A DNA stretch of 64,000 nt from UBA6168 sp041163745 (lineage in GTDB: Bacteria > Bacteroidota > Bacteroidia > Chitinophagales > Saprospiraceae). Positions within the stretch are counted from its first letter, which is position 1, and every line of letters starts with the position of its first letter. The translations under genes were made by a program, and so were the position numbers. Below, piece by piece: positions 17,175 through 26,131 of this stretch. The stretch covers positions 16,049-80,048 of the forward strand of contig JBEAQU010000020.1 in NCBI GenBank assembly GCA_041163745.1, given 5' to 3'. The notes below the pieces were generated by a model. It was not told where the DNA came from and searched no databases. It was given only the letters and a program-made list of their open reading frames with translations.

Positions 17175-17182
17175 CAAAAGTA
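17175..17182 (-). promoter_or_regulatory. Putative aconitase promoter (-7 box TACTTTTG)
   Basis: On the minus strand TACTTTTG fits TAnnTTTG exactly and would give a leader of about 130 nt for the aconitase gene. No TTG is seen at the -33 position. Confidence 0.5.
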
Positions 17183-17300
17183 AGGGATTTATACGGATGG
17201 GAGAACGGTTTTTGGCTTGGTGGGACAATAATCGGTCGGGTTGGGCCCTCCGGCGAAGGGGGCTCCGGGAGGGCGGCGGGAAGGAGCGCGGGAAGCACCT

Positions 17301-17308
17301 TATATTTG
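17301..17308 (+). promoter_or_regulatory. Putative tlyA promoter (-7 box TATATTTG)
   Basis: TATATTTG fits TAnnTTTG exactly, 40 nt upstream of the tlyA start. No TTG partner is seen. Together with the box at 17175-17182 it makes this 307-bp gap a divergent promoter region; nothing else was recognised in it. Confidence 0.5.
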
Positions 17309-17327
17309 CGGCCACAAGGGTAGGGAC

Positions 17328-17357
17328 ATGAAGAAAACATCGGAGGTATGCGCATAG
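17328..17357 (+). other. Possible nine-codon leader ORF overlapping the tlyA start
   Basis: ATG AAG AAA ACA TCG GAG GTA TGC GCA TAG encodes MKKTSEVCA and overlaps the first ten bases of tlyA in another frame. It follows the -7 box by about 20 nt. A GGAGG sequence inside it (17342-17346) is 1 nt upstream of the tlyA ATG, too close for a normal ribosome binding site. It may be chance. Confidence 0.2.
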
Positions 17358-18079
17358 ATGCCTGGTTGGTACAGCAAGGCTATTTTGATTCCCGGCAGCG
17401 GGCACAGCGGGCCATCTCTGCCGGGAAGGTGTTGTGTGACGGCAGGCCCGTATGCAAGCCTTCGCTTACTGTGCAGCAGGGGCAGACCGTCGTGGTGGAG
17501 GGAGACCCGCTAGCCTATGTCAGCCGGGGCGGGTTGAAACTGGAGCAGGCCATCCGACATTTCGACCTGACCTTCCAGGACAGGACCATTCTCGATGTCG
17601 GAGCCTCCACGGGTGGCTTTACCGATTGTGCGCTGCAGCATGGCGCTTCCAGGGTGTATGCGGTCGATGTCGGCAGCGGGCAGTTGGCAGCGGGGCTGCG
17701 TCGGGACCCACGGGTTGTATGCCTGGAACAGACGGACATCCGGACCCTGTCGTTGGCCGCCATCGGCGGACAGCCGGTGGATGTTATTGTCTCTGACCTG
17801 TCGTTCATTTCCCTTACCATGGTCATCCCGGCATTTCCTTCCCTGCTCCGGCGGGGTGGCACCGCCGTCTGGCTGGTGAAACCACAGTTCGAAATGGAAC
17901 GGCGAACGGCATTCAAGGGCGGTATCGTCAAGGATCCGGCGTTGCGGGAGAAGGCGCTGGAGAAGGTTCTCCATTGTGCCCGCACCCATGGGTTCCTGCC
18001 AGCGGGCCATACGGAGACCGTCGTGGGGGAGGCGGAGCGTCGGAACGTGGAATTCCTGGCATACCTGAGTTACCCCTGA
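17348..18079 (+). CDS. tlyA: TlyA-family rRNA 2'-O-methyltransferase / hemolysin-like protein
   Basis: 243 residues. An N-terminal S4 RNA-binding domain (about 1-60: MRIDAWLVQQGYFDSRQRAQ) is followed by an FtsJ-type methyltransferase domain with the SAM motif ILDVGASTGGFTDCALQHG, VYAVDVG and the VSDLSFISL block. Mycobacterial TlyA methylates 16S and 23S rRNA; the older hemolysin label is not supported by sequence. The KPQFE segment (VKPQFEMER) is family-typical. The gene stands alone, convergent with the topoisomerase gene, with its own likely promoter. Confidence 0.93.
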   Translation: MRIDAWLVQQGYFDSRQRAQRAISAGKVLCDGRPVCKPSLTVQQGQTVVVEGDPLAYVSRGGLKLEQAIRHFDLTFQDRTILDVGASTGGFTDCALQHGASRVYAVDVGSGQLAAGLRRDPRVVCLEQTDIRTLSLAAIGGQPVDVIVSDLSFISLTMVIPAFPSLLRRGGTAVWLVKPQFEMERRTAFKGGIVKDPALREKALEKVLHCARTHGFLPAGHTETVVGEAERRNVEFLAYLSYP

Positions 18080-18163
18080 CCCGGTGGCAAGACCGATTTC
18101 GATTTAAGGATGCTGGATTCCCTGCTGGCTGCCGTTGGGTGCGTGCCGGGTGACACCGGCTGT

Positions 18164-20860
18164 TCAGAACAAGGTGCCCTGTTCTCCTTTCCGGACATCG
18201 AGCTCAATGGTGTCTCCGGTATGGAGCGGCATATCCCTGGCATCCTCGGCGGCCGCTTCGGAGTCGGGGGCCGGCAAATCCGGGCTTTCGGTAGGGGGAA
18301 GCAACTTGACATCCAGTAACTTGTGTTCCGTCAGTTTGTTGCCGATGGCTTTCCATCCCTTTACATCGATGAACCCTGCGAGGTCCACGGTAGCCGACAG
18401 TTTGCGGTTTTTTTCCTTGAACTCGTAGCGGACGACCGGGTGTGCGGCCGTGGTGGCAAAGAACAGGCGGGACTGTTTGTGGTCGGTCAGGAAGAGGAAC
18501 CGTTGTCCGGCAGTGGTGGTTTCGATCCGGAACCGTTTGACGAGGGTACATTCCTTGTGGCCGTCGAAATAGATGGCGCTCACGACCGTATGTTTCGGGT
18601 CGAGCCGGATGATATCCGTCAGGTTGTCGACTTCGAACCGTCGGGTAAGTTCGAAATCGACGACCTCGTAACTGCCGTCCTTGTAGAGGGACAGCAGTTG
18701 GTCTCCGGTATCGAATTCCCCGAGGTATCGGCCCCGTTCGTCTGTGTTGAGGCGTCCGCTGACCTCATCCATCCAGATGCGTATGGCACCGATGGTGGAT
18801 TGGCCGGCTTCTTTGAGCACGACCTTCTTGACAGGGTATTTCGACACGATGTTACCTTGTGAGCTACGGCCTTTGATTTCCAGCTCGGAGAATCCGTAGT
18901 CGAACACCTTGATGCGGGCGGCGCAGTTCGGGCTGAGGGTGAGGGTGACCAGTTCCGCTTCTCCGTTCGGGTTGGCGGAGAAGTAGAGCACTTTGGAGTT
19001 CGGCTCGCCGGTCGTCAGGTCGTATTCCTTGTCGCGGGTGATGGCGGTGACGTGGAAGCGTTTGGCCCGGCTGATACCTTTTTTTCCGTCCAGGTAGATC
19101 ATGTTGTAGGTGGTGCGTTCATCCCCTTTTTTCCAGACGGCGACATGGATGATGTCCTTTCCGACGAACGTTTTGTCGGCGATGCGGGTCACAACGAAAC
19201 GGCCGTCGCGCCGGAAGACGATGATGTCGTCGATATCGGAGCAGTCGCAGATGAACTCGTCCTTGCGGAGGCCCATTCCGATGAATCCTTCCTTTCTGTC
19301 CGCGTATAGTTTTGCGTTGGAAGCCACCACCTGGGTGACTTCGATGGTTTCGAAGCCGCCGGAGATCTGGGTGCGCCTTTCGCGGCCTTTTCCATATTTG
19401 TCGAGCAGTAGTCTGTACCAGGCGATGGTGTATTCGACCAGGTGTTCCAGGTGGTGTCGGGTTTCCGCCAGTTCTTCGAGGGTACGGGCGATGAGTTCGT
19501 CGGCCTTGAAGGCGTTGTAGCGGGAGATGCGACGGATCCGGATTTCTGTCAGGCGGGTGATGTCTTCATCGGTGAGTTCCCGGAGGAGCGGCAGGCGCGG
19601 GTCGTTTCCGTCCAACCTGTCCGACGGTGTGGAGACATATCTGCGCAGTTCCGTATATATGACCGAGACGGCCTGTTCCCAGCTGTCGCATTGCTCGATA
19701 TGGTGGTAGATGCGATTTTCCACAAAGATTTTCTCCAAGCTTGCGAACATCCATTTTTCCTCGAGTTCCCGTTGGCGGATCTGCAGTTCCCAGCGGAGCA
19801 GCTGTTTGGTTTGTTCGGTGCAGATGCGAAGGATATGTTCGACGGAGGTGAAGACCGGTCTGTTGTCCAGGATGACACATGCGTTCGGGGAGATGGAGAT
19901 TTCGCAGTCGGTGAAGGCGAACAGGGCGTCCATGGCCAGGTCAGGGGATACACCGGGAGCTAGTTCGATGGCTATTTCGACCGCAGCGGCGGTGTTGTCA
20001 TCGATTTTCTTGATTTTGATCTTTCCTTTTTCCGCTGCCTTGGTAATGCTGTCGATCAGGTTGGGGACGGTCACGCCGTAGGGAATTTCGCTGATCACGA
20101 GCAGGTTCTTGTCCGCTTTGTCGATTCGGGCGCGGCATTTGACCCTGCCGCCGCGTGCACCGCCCTGATAATCTGATACATCGATGGTCCCGCCGGTTTG
20201 GAAATCCGGGTACAGCCGGATCTTCTGCCCGCGGAGCACATCGATGGACGCCTGGCAGAGTTCGATGAAGTTGTGGGGCAGGATTTTGGTGGACAAGCCG
20301 ACGGCGATGCCATCCACTCCCTGTGCCAGGACGAGGGGGAATTTCATGGGCAGGAAGACGGGTTCCTTTTTCCGGCCGTCGTAGCTCAGCTGCCATTTGG
20401 TGGTTTGGGGGTTGAAGGCGACATCCTGGGCGAATTTTGTAAGTCGGGCCTCGATGTATCGGGCTGCCGCCGCATCGTCGCCGGTCCGGAAATCGCCCCA
20501 GTTTCCTTGGGTGTCGATCAGGAGTTCCCGTTGACCCATGTTGACGAGGGCTTCCCCGATGGCGGCATCGCCATGCGGATGGTACTGCATGGTGTTGCCG
20601 ATGATGTTGGCCACCTTGTTGTACCGGCCGTCCTCTTTTTCGAACATGGCGTGCAGGATGCGCCGCTGTACCGGTTTGAGACCGTCTTCCATCGCGGGGA
20701 CCGCTCTTTCCAGGATCACATAGCTTGCGTAATCCAGAAAATAGTCTTCGTACATGCCGGAGACGGAAACCAGGAGCCCTTCTCCGTGGGACGGTTGGCT
20801 TTGTCCGTTGCCGGTCGGTGGCTCGGTTTGCTCCGGTGGTGTTTTGTCGTTGGATGCCAT
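18164..20860 (-). CDS. parC: DNA gyrase/topoisomerase IV subunit A (ParC-like)
   Basis: 898 residues; cuts and rejoins DNA as the A subunit of a type IIA topoisomerase, with the ATPase subunit encoded elsewhere. The winged-helix region has GLKPVQRRILHAMF, the HPHGDAAIGEALVNM block and the catalytic Tyr in AAAARYIEARLTKFA. A coiled-coil/gate region (about 370-500) and a beta-pinwheel C-terminal domain follow, then an acidic tail (SEAAAEDARD). The GyrA-box QRRGGKG is not seen, and SSQGNIVSKYPV is a weak equivalent, which favours topoisomerase IV. N-terminal residues 1-30 are a Pro/Gln/Glu-rich extension. It has the clearest promoter in the window. Confidence 0.93.
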   Translation of the reverse strand: MASNDKTPPEQTEPPTGNGQSQPSHGEGLLVSVSGMYEDYFLDYASYVILERAVPAMEDGLKPVQRRILHAMFEKEDGRYNKVANIIGNTMQYHPHGDAAIGEALVNMGQRELLIDTQGNWGDFRTGDDAAAARYIEARLTKFAQDVAFNPQTTKWQLSYDGRKKEPVFLPMKFPLVLAQGVDGIAVGLSTKILPHNFIELCQASIDVLRGQKIRLYPDFQTGGTIDVSDYQGGARGGRVKCRARIDKADKNLLVISEIPYGVTVPNLIDSITKAAEKGKIKIKKIDDNTAAAVEIAIELAPGVSPDLAMDALFAFTDCEISISPNACVILDNRPVFTSVEHILRICTEQTKQLLRWELQIRQRELEEKWMFASLEKIFVENRIYHHIEQCDSWEQAVSVIYTELRRYVSTPSDRLDGNDPRLPLLRELTDEDITRLTEIRIRRISRYNAFKADELIARTLEELAETRHHLEHLVEYTIAWYRLLLDKYGKGRERRTQISGGFETIEVTQVVASNAKLYADRKEGFIGMGLRKDEFICDCSDIDDIIVFRRDGRFVVTRIADKTFVGKDIIHVAVWKKGDERTTYNMIYLDGKKGISRAKRFHVTAITRDKEYDLTTGEPNSKVLYFSANPNGEAELVTLTLSPNCAARIKVFDYGFSELEIKGRSSQGNIVSKYPVKKVVLKEAGQSTIGAIRIWMDEVSGRLNTDERGRYLGEFDTGDQLLSLYKDGSYEVVDFELTRRFEVDNLTDIIRLDPKHTVVSAIYFDGHKECTLVKRFRIETTTAGQRFLFLTDHKQSRLFFATTAAHPVVRYEFKEKNRKLSATVDLAGFIDVKGWKAIGNKLTEHKLLDVKLLPPTESPDLPAPDSEAAAEDARDMPLHTGDTIELDVRKGEQGTLF

Positions 20861-20949
20861 GTCGAGATTGATTTGCCGGTGTTCCGCAATGCCGGTTGTT
20901 CCGGTTGGCTGCCCTGTCGGTCGTGTGGGCGGGGCTGGCCGGTTGCGGG

Positions 20950-20983
20950 CAAAAGTAGGAAATTGTTTTTATTTAAAAACAAA
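20950..20983 (-). promoter_or_regulatory. Promoter of the parC-like gene (TTTG - 22 nt - TACTTTTG)
   Basis: On the minus strand both phylum promoter elements are present: TTTG (20980-20983) and TACTTTTG (20950-20957), 22 nt apart, within the known TTG-N17-23-TAnnTTTG arrangement. The surroundings are AT-rich in an otherwise GC-rich region. Transcription would start near 20943, about 80 nt upstream of the start codon. Confidence 0.75.
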
Positions 20984-21120
20984 TCGTTTTAAAAGAGGGG
21001 CTGGAGGAGCATGTCCTGGATTGGCAGGCGGGTGCGCACCGGTTGGCACTTAGCCTCCGCTGCGGCACGGCGTCCATTTGCCCTCCGGATTGCCGACGGA
21101 ACCATTTGGATTGCGCCGGT

Positions 21121-21672
21121 TCAGCTGGTTCGGAGGAGGGGCAGGTATCGTTTCCGAAGCGAAGCGAGGTGGTGTCGTTCATGGCCGGCGATGATATGGG
21201 CGATGGCGCGCGGGGAGGCGGGGTGCCCGCTGGCGGTGCCGACCCGGCCCAGGGTATGCGGGGGCAGGGACTGGAACAGGAGCAGGGTGGTGCGGCGCAC
21301 GGCTCGGTATTCTGTCAGTAGAGATGCGGGGGAGCGAAGGTGGGCGCCGCATTCGGCGGCGAAGGCGTTTTCATCGAAGCCGGGCAGGGGGGTGCTGTCT
21401 CCCCGGGCGATGCGCAGGGCGCGGTAGGCGAAGACGCGTTCACCGTCGATGAGGTGGAGCACCAGGGTTCGGATGTCCCATTTGCCGGGAGCATAGCGGA
21501 GCGACCAGCCCTCGGCGGGTATTTGCCGGAGTAGGTCGGTCATCTCCCGGGCGCCCTGCCGCAGACAGGGCAGGATGGATTCCTCCGGTCCGATCCGTTG
21601 GACGTAGGAGCGGTAGCATTCGCCATATTCGGTGGGGGAAGGGTAGGCTATGCGGCGTCGTTGTTGTGTCAT
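21121..21672 (-). CDS. DinB family protein
   Basis: 183 residues with the four-helix DinB/YfiT fold: metal-ligand His in VLHLIDGERVFAYRALRIA and the second pair in IAHIIAGHERHHLASL. Members include thiol-dependent S-transferases and many proteins of unknown substrate. It starts 39 nt after the polA stop on the same strand, so it is probably read through from polA. Whether it is connected with DNA damage, as the historical name suggests, cannot be judged here. Confidence 0.85.
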   Translation of the reverse strand: MTQQRRRIAYPSPTEYGECYRSYVQRIGPEESILPCLRQGAREMTDLLRQIPAEGWSLRYAPGKWDIRTLVLHLIDGERVFAYRALRIARGDSTPLPGFDENAFAAECGAHLRSPASLLTEYRAVRRTTLLLFQSLPPHTLGRVGTASGHPASPRAIAHIIAGHERHHLASLRKRYLPLLRTS

Positions 21673-21711
21673 CGGGGGAATGGCATTTGTTAGGGTGGGA
21701 GCGGGAAAGAA

Positions 21712-24522
21712 TCAATGGGCTTCACGCCAGTTGTTGCCGGTGCCGGTTTCGACGACGAGCGGGACGGCGAGGCCGGGCATGGCATGGGTCATGTGATCCC
21801 TCACCAAGGCGCTGACGGCCTCGAGGTCTTCTACCGGGACATCGAAGACCAGTTCGTCGTGCACCTGGAGGATCATCTTGGTGCGGGGGAAGCTGTCCCG
21901 TAGTACGCCGTGGATGGAGATCATGGCCATTTTGATCAGGTCGGCGGCCGTGCCTTGGATGGGCGTGTTGATGGCCATGCGTTCCGCATTGCTGCGGGCC
22001 AGGGCGTTGCGGCTACCGATGTCGCGCAGGTATCTTCGGCGGCCCAGGAGGGTTTTCACGAAACCGTGGCTGCGGGCGAATTCCACGGTTTCCTCCATAT
22101 AATGCTGGAGGCCTGCATATTGTTGGAAGTAGGTGTCGATGAGTTCCTTCGCTTCGGTCCGGCGGATACCCAGCTGTTGGGAGATATTGGTGGCGCCGGC
22201 GCCATATATGATGGAGAAGTTGACGGTCTTGGCATGGCGGCGTTGTTCCGCCGTCACGGATTCGTACGGGACGCCGTACACCCGGGCGGCGGTGGCCCGG
22301 TGGATATCCTGACCTTGTCGGAAGGCATCCAGCATGGCTTCGTCCCCACTGATGGCGGCGATGAGGCGGAGTTCAACTTGGGAGTAGTCGGCGCTGAGCA
22401 GGCGGTAGTGTTCGTTGCGGGGAATGAACGCTTCGCGGACTTTGGCGCCTTCCGGGGTCTTGATGGGGATGTTCTGCAGGTTGGGATTGTTGGAACTGAG
22501 CCGGCCGGTGGCGGCCAAGGCTTGGTTGAAGGAGGTGTGCACCCGGCCGGTCCGGGGATTTACCTGCGTGGGGAGCGCGTCCACATAGGTGGATTTCAGT
22601 TTGGCAAGTCCCCGGTGTCTCAGGATGTCCCTCACCAGGGGATATTGGTCCGCGAGTTCCAGAAGCCTGGCCTCGTCGGTGGCGTATTGTCCGGATTTGG
22701 TACGGGCGCCCTTGTAGGGGATTTTCATTTTTTCGAAGAGGATCTCACCGATTTGCCGGGGGGAGGCGATGTTGAAGGATTGGCCGGCCTGCCGGTGGAT
22801 ATCCTGTTCCACCCGGCTGAGCGCTTCCTCGAGTTCGATGGAATATGTCTGCAGGAAAGTGGTGTCGAGCCGGATGCCGTTGTATTCCATGTCCACCAGC
22901 ACCTCGACGAGGGGAATCTCAAGTGTTTCGAACAGGTCGGTCAGTCCTTCCGTGCGCAGGCGGGGTTCGAAGAATTCATACAGGCGGAGGGTGACATCGG
23001 CATCTTCCGCGGCATAGACCGCCACTTTCGCCGGGTCGGCCTCCCGCATGGTGAGCTGTTTAGTCCCTTTCCCGATGAGGGTTTCTATCGGGATGGGTTT
23101 GTATTTCAGGTAGGTTTCCGCCAGGAAATTCATGCCGTGCCGCAGTTCCGGTTCCAGGAGATAATGCGCCAGCATGGTGTCGAACAGCGGACCTTCGAGG
23201 TTGATGCCGTACCACTTCAATACGATGGCATCGTATTTTATATTCTGGCCGATCTTCACCGATCCGGGGTTTTCCAATAGCGGGCGGAAGATATCCAAAC
23301 GGGCTTCCGCTTGTGTGCGGTCGGCCGGTATGGGTACCCACCAGGCTTCGTAGGGCTTGACCGCGAAGGACAGGCCGACGAGTTCCGCCTGGTTTGGGTC
23401 TATATGGGTGGTTTCCGTATCGAAGCAGCAGCAGGGGGCCGCCAGGAGTTGTTCCACCAGTCGCTGGCAATCTGCCGCTGTGGCGGCGATATGATAGGCA
23501 TGGGGGGTGTCCTCGAGTGTTTTCTCCGCCACGGCATGGTCGGCCAGCATGGGTGCGATGGCTTCCGCCTGGCCGGTATCGCTCAGGTCCGTGGGTTCGA
23601 AGAGATTGCCTTGAACCGATGTCTGGCGGGGCTTTGCGGCAGCGGGCCTGCCCAGGATTTTCTCAGCGAGGGAGCGGAACTCCAATTCCCGGAAGATGTC
23701 GGCGAGGGTGTCCCGGTCGAAGGGCTCGAGGTCGAAGTGGTGGGCGTCGAAATCGATGGGGGCGTCGATGTCAATGACAGCCAGTTTTTTGGACAGCAGG
23801 GCCTGGTCCGCGAAAGTTTCCAGGCGTTCCTTGTTTTTCCCCTTGACGTCCGCCACATGTTGGAGCAGGTTCTCGACACTCCCGTAGCTTGCCAGAAGGG
23901 TGGCGGCGGTCTTGGGGCCGATGCCGGGCACGCCCGGGATGTTGTCGACGGCATCACCCTGCAGGCCGAGCATATCCACGACCTGGTCGACATGACGGAT
24001 CCCCCAGCTTTCGCAGACTTCCTTTTCACCCCAGACCTCGACTTCATTGCCTTGGCGGCCCGGCTTGTACAGGAAGATGTTCTCGGACACGAGCTGTCCG
24101 TAATCCTTGTCCGGCGTCACCATGTAGACCTTGTATCCTTTTTTCTCCGCTTTCTTGGCAATGGTGCCGATGACATCGTCCGCTTCGAACCCTTCGAGGG
24201 TGAGGATGGGGATTTTCCAGGCATCCAGGATTTTCATGATCCAGGGGATGGCGAAGGTGATGTCTTCAGGTTGTTGGTCGCGGTTGGCCTTGTAGGCCGG
24301 GAAAAGCTCGCTGCGGAAGGTGGGGGTCGGCAGGTCGAAGGACACGGCCAGGTGGGTGGGATGTTGGCTGTCGATCAGGTCGACCAGCATCCGGACGAAA
24401 CCGCTGATGGCACTCGTGTTCCACCCTTTGGAATTGACGAGCGGCCGGGTGATGAAGGCGTAGTGTGCACGGTATACGAGGGCATGTCCGTCCAGGAGGA
24501 ACAGTCGTTTGTCTTCAGCCAT
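21712..24522 (-). CDS. polA: DNA polymerase I
   Basis: 936 residues, three domains. The N-terminal 5'-3' exonuclease (about 1-290) has FLLDGHALVYRAHYAF, EADDVIGTIAKKAEKKG and GVPGIGPKTAATLL. The 3'-5' exonuclease keeps DxE in FDTETTHIDPNQ, so proofreading is probably active. The polymerase domain has motif A LSADYSQVELRLIAAISGD, the O-helix region RRHAKTVNFSIIYG and motif C VHDELVFDVP. It fills gaps in repair and removes Okazaki primers. The start at 24522 (MAEDKRLFLLDGH) matches the family. A TATCTTTT sequence lies immediately upstream of the ATG. Confidence 0.97.
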   Translation of the reverse strand: MAEDKRLFLLDGHALVYRAHYAFITRPLVNSKGWNTSAISGFVRMLVDLIDSQHPTHLAVSFDLPTPTFRSELFPAYKANRDQQPEDITFAIPWIMKILDAWKIPILTLEGFEADDVIGTIAKKAEKKGYKVYMVTPDKDYGQLVSENIFLYKPGRQGNEVEVWGEKEVCESWGIRHVDQVVDMLGLQGDAVDNIPGVPGIGPKTAATLLASYGSVENLLQHVADVKGKNKERLETFADQALLSKKLAVIDIDAPIDFDAHHFDLEPFDRDTLADIFRELEFRSLAEKILGRPAAAKPRQTSVQGNLFEPTDLSDTGQAEAIAPMLADHAVAEKTLEDTPHAYHIAATAADCQRLVEQLLAAPCCCFDTETTHIDPNQAELVGLSFAVKPYEAWWVPIPADRTQAEARLDIFRPLLENPGSVKIGQNIKYDAIVLKWYGINLEGPLFDTMLAHYLLEPELRHGMNFLAETYLKYKPIPIETLIGKGTKQLTMREADPAKVAVYAAEDADVTLRLYEFFEPRLRTEGLTDLFETLEIPLVEVLVDMEYNGIRLDTTFLQTYSIELEEALSRVEQDIHRQAGQSFNIASPRQIGEILFEKMKIPYKGARTKSGQYATDEARLLELADQYPLVRDILRHRGLAKLKSTYVDALPTQVNPRTGRVHTSFNQALAATGRLSSNNPNLQNIPIKTPEGAKVREAFIPRNEHYRLLSADYSQVELRLIAAISGDEAMLDAFRQGQDIHRATAARVYGVPYESVTAEQRRHAKTVNFSIIYGAGATNISQQLGIRRTEAKELIDTYFQQYAGLQHYMEETVEFARSHGFVKTLLGRRRYLRDIGSRNALARSNAERMAINTPIQGTAADLIKMAMISIHGVLRDSFPRTKMILQVHDELVFDVPVEDLEAVSALVRDHMTHAMPGLAVPLVVETGTGNNWREAH

Positions 24523-24746
24523 AAAAAGATAGATTTGATGTCCGGCGAAGCGGCCGCCGGGGATTCCCGGGGTGGGCTGCCTCGTCCGCACGCCGGTTGC
24601 ATGGCGGCTAGTGCCGACGGCGACGGACCGGATCCGCCAAGTTAGTCAAATTCAGATATCCCTCGGTATTGTTTGACAGGCTCCCGGTTGCGGACCGGTA
24701 AAAAAAGGCGAACTTTACGCTGTGTTGAAGACCTATCGGCAAACGG

Positions 24747-26078
24747 ATGTTCATCATGTTCAAAAGCCTCCACCTGACCGACCGTTTTTTCCTGCTGTAC
24801 CTGTCGGTGGCGGCTTTGTTCGCCCTCGCCCACCCGTTCGCGGCGCTGTTTCCGGTGGCGCTGACGTTCTTCCTTGCCGCGGGGATCGCGGCAGGACTGG
24901 ATGCGTTCCGGCTGTACCGGTTCGCTTCACCCGTGGTGGTCCGGGAACTGCCGTCTGTCCTTTCGTCGGGTGACCCGCAACAGGTCCGGCTGCGTATCTC
25001 CTTGCCAGGGCGGGGCCTTTTCTTCGCAGAGGTGGTCGAGGAGCTGCCCGTCCAGTTGCAGATACGCGATTTTTCCCGTGAAATACGCATGTCGGATGGA
25101 CGGGAGCAGATCCTGACCTATGACATCCGCCCCCTCGGACGAGGGGAATACGGATTCGGGCATGTCATTCTGTTCGTGCGGAGCCGCATCGGGTTGCTGC
25201 AACGGCGTTTCCAGGCGGGAGAACCGGTGGTGGTGCCGGTATATCCTTCGGTCCTGCATATGAAAAAAATGGAACTGCAGGCCCTTCGGCAGACCAGCCG
25301 ACACCCGGGGCTGCGACATATGCGCCGCATAGGCCACAGCTTTGAGTTCGAGCAAATCAAGGATTATGTCCGCGGAGATGATTACCGCAGCCTCAACTGG
25401 AAGGCCACCGGTCGGGCCAACCGGCTGATGGTGAATCAATATGAAGACGAACGTTCGCAACAGGTCTATTGCATCATCGACAAAAGCCGGGTGATGAAGA
25501 CCCCCTTCGACGGACTGACCTTGATGGAACACGCCATCAACACCACCTTGGCCCTCTCCAACATCGTCCTGCTCAAGTATGACAAAGCCGGATTGGTCAC
25601 TTTTTCCGATGTGCTCGGAGCGACGGTCCCGGCGGATCGGAAACCCCGGCATCTGACGACCATCCTGCAGGCCCTGTACAACGAGCAGGAAAGACCGGTG
25701 GAGGCCAACTACGAGCTGCTGTACCAAATATCCCGCAGGCTCGTCAACGGCAGGAGCCTGCTGATATTGTTCACCCAGTTCGAGAGCGTGTCCGCCCTGG
25801 AAAGGGTCCTGCCCCTGCTACGCCGCATCAACCGCCTCCATCTGCTGGTGGTGGTCTTCTTCGAAAACACGGAAATAGCGGCGTTCGCCGGCCAGCCGGC
25901 GGACTCGGTCGAGGCCATCCACGTCCAAACCGCCGCTCTCCGCTTCCTGGACGGACAACAGGCTATGACCCGGATCCTCCGGCAACATGGCATCCAGTCT
26001 GTGATGACCAGACCGGAGTTCCTTTCCGTGCAGACCATCAGCAAATACCTGGAACTCAAATCCAGGGGCCTGATCTGA
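24747..26078 (+). CDS. DUF58 domain-containing membrane protein
   Basis: 443 residues. Two N-terminal membrane helices (about 15-55) are followed by a periplasmic or cytosolic beta region and a DUF58 domain with the signature YVRGDDYRSLNWKATGRANR and a vWA-like Asp motif (YCIIDKSRVM). DUF58 proteins usually lie beside MoxR-type AAA ATPases and vWA proteins in aerotolerance-type operons; none is adjacent here. It is divergent from polA and convergent with the type B T9SS gene. An in-frame ATG at 24756 is an alternative start. Function unknown. Confidence 0.9.
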   Translation: MFIMFKSLHLTDRFFLLYLSVAALFALAHPFAALFPVALTFFLAAGIAAGLDAFRLYRFASPVVVRELPSVLSSGDPQQVRLRISLPGRGLFFAEVVEELPVQLQIRDFSREIRMSDGREQILTYDIRPLGRGEYGFGHVILFVRSRIGLLQRRFQAGEPVVVPVYPSVLHMKKMELQALRQTSRHPGLRHMRRIGHSFEFEQIKDYVRGDDYRSLNWKATGRANRLMVNQYEDERSQQVYCIIDKSRVMKTPFDGLTLMEHAINTTLALSNIVLLKYDKAGLVTFSDVLGATVPADRKPRHLTTILQALYNEQERPVEANYELLYQISRRLVNGRSLLILFTQFESVSALERVLPLLRRINRLHLLVVVFFENTEIAAFAGQPADSVEAIHVQTAALRFLDGQQAMTRILRQHGIQSVMTRPEFLSVQTISKYLELKSRGLI

Positions 26079-26131
26079 TCCTTTCATTTCCCCGCACGGT
26101 CCCCTGCCTTTCCTGTTTCCGCCGCCGCGCC

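Noticed and set aside
15658..17331. A 557-codon plus-strand frame across aconitase
   Set aside because: Antisense to aconitase, which has all cluster cysteines; the frame has no recognisable domain.
21910..24645. Two long plus-strand frames (456 and 444 codons) across polA
   Set aside because: Antisense to polA. They are Gly/Val/Asp-rich and lack domain features.
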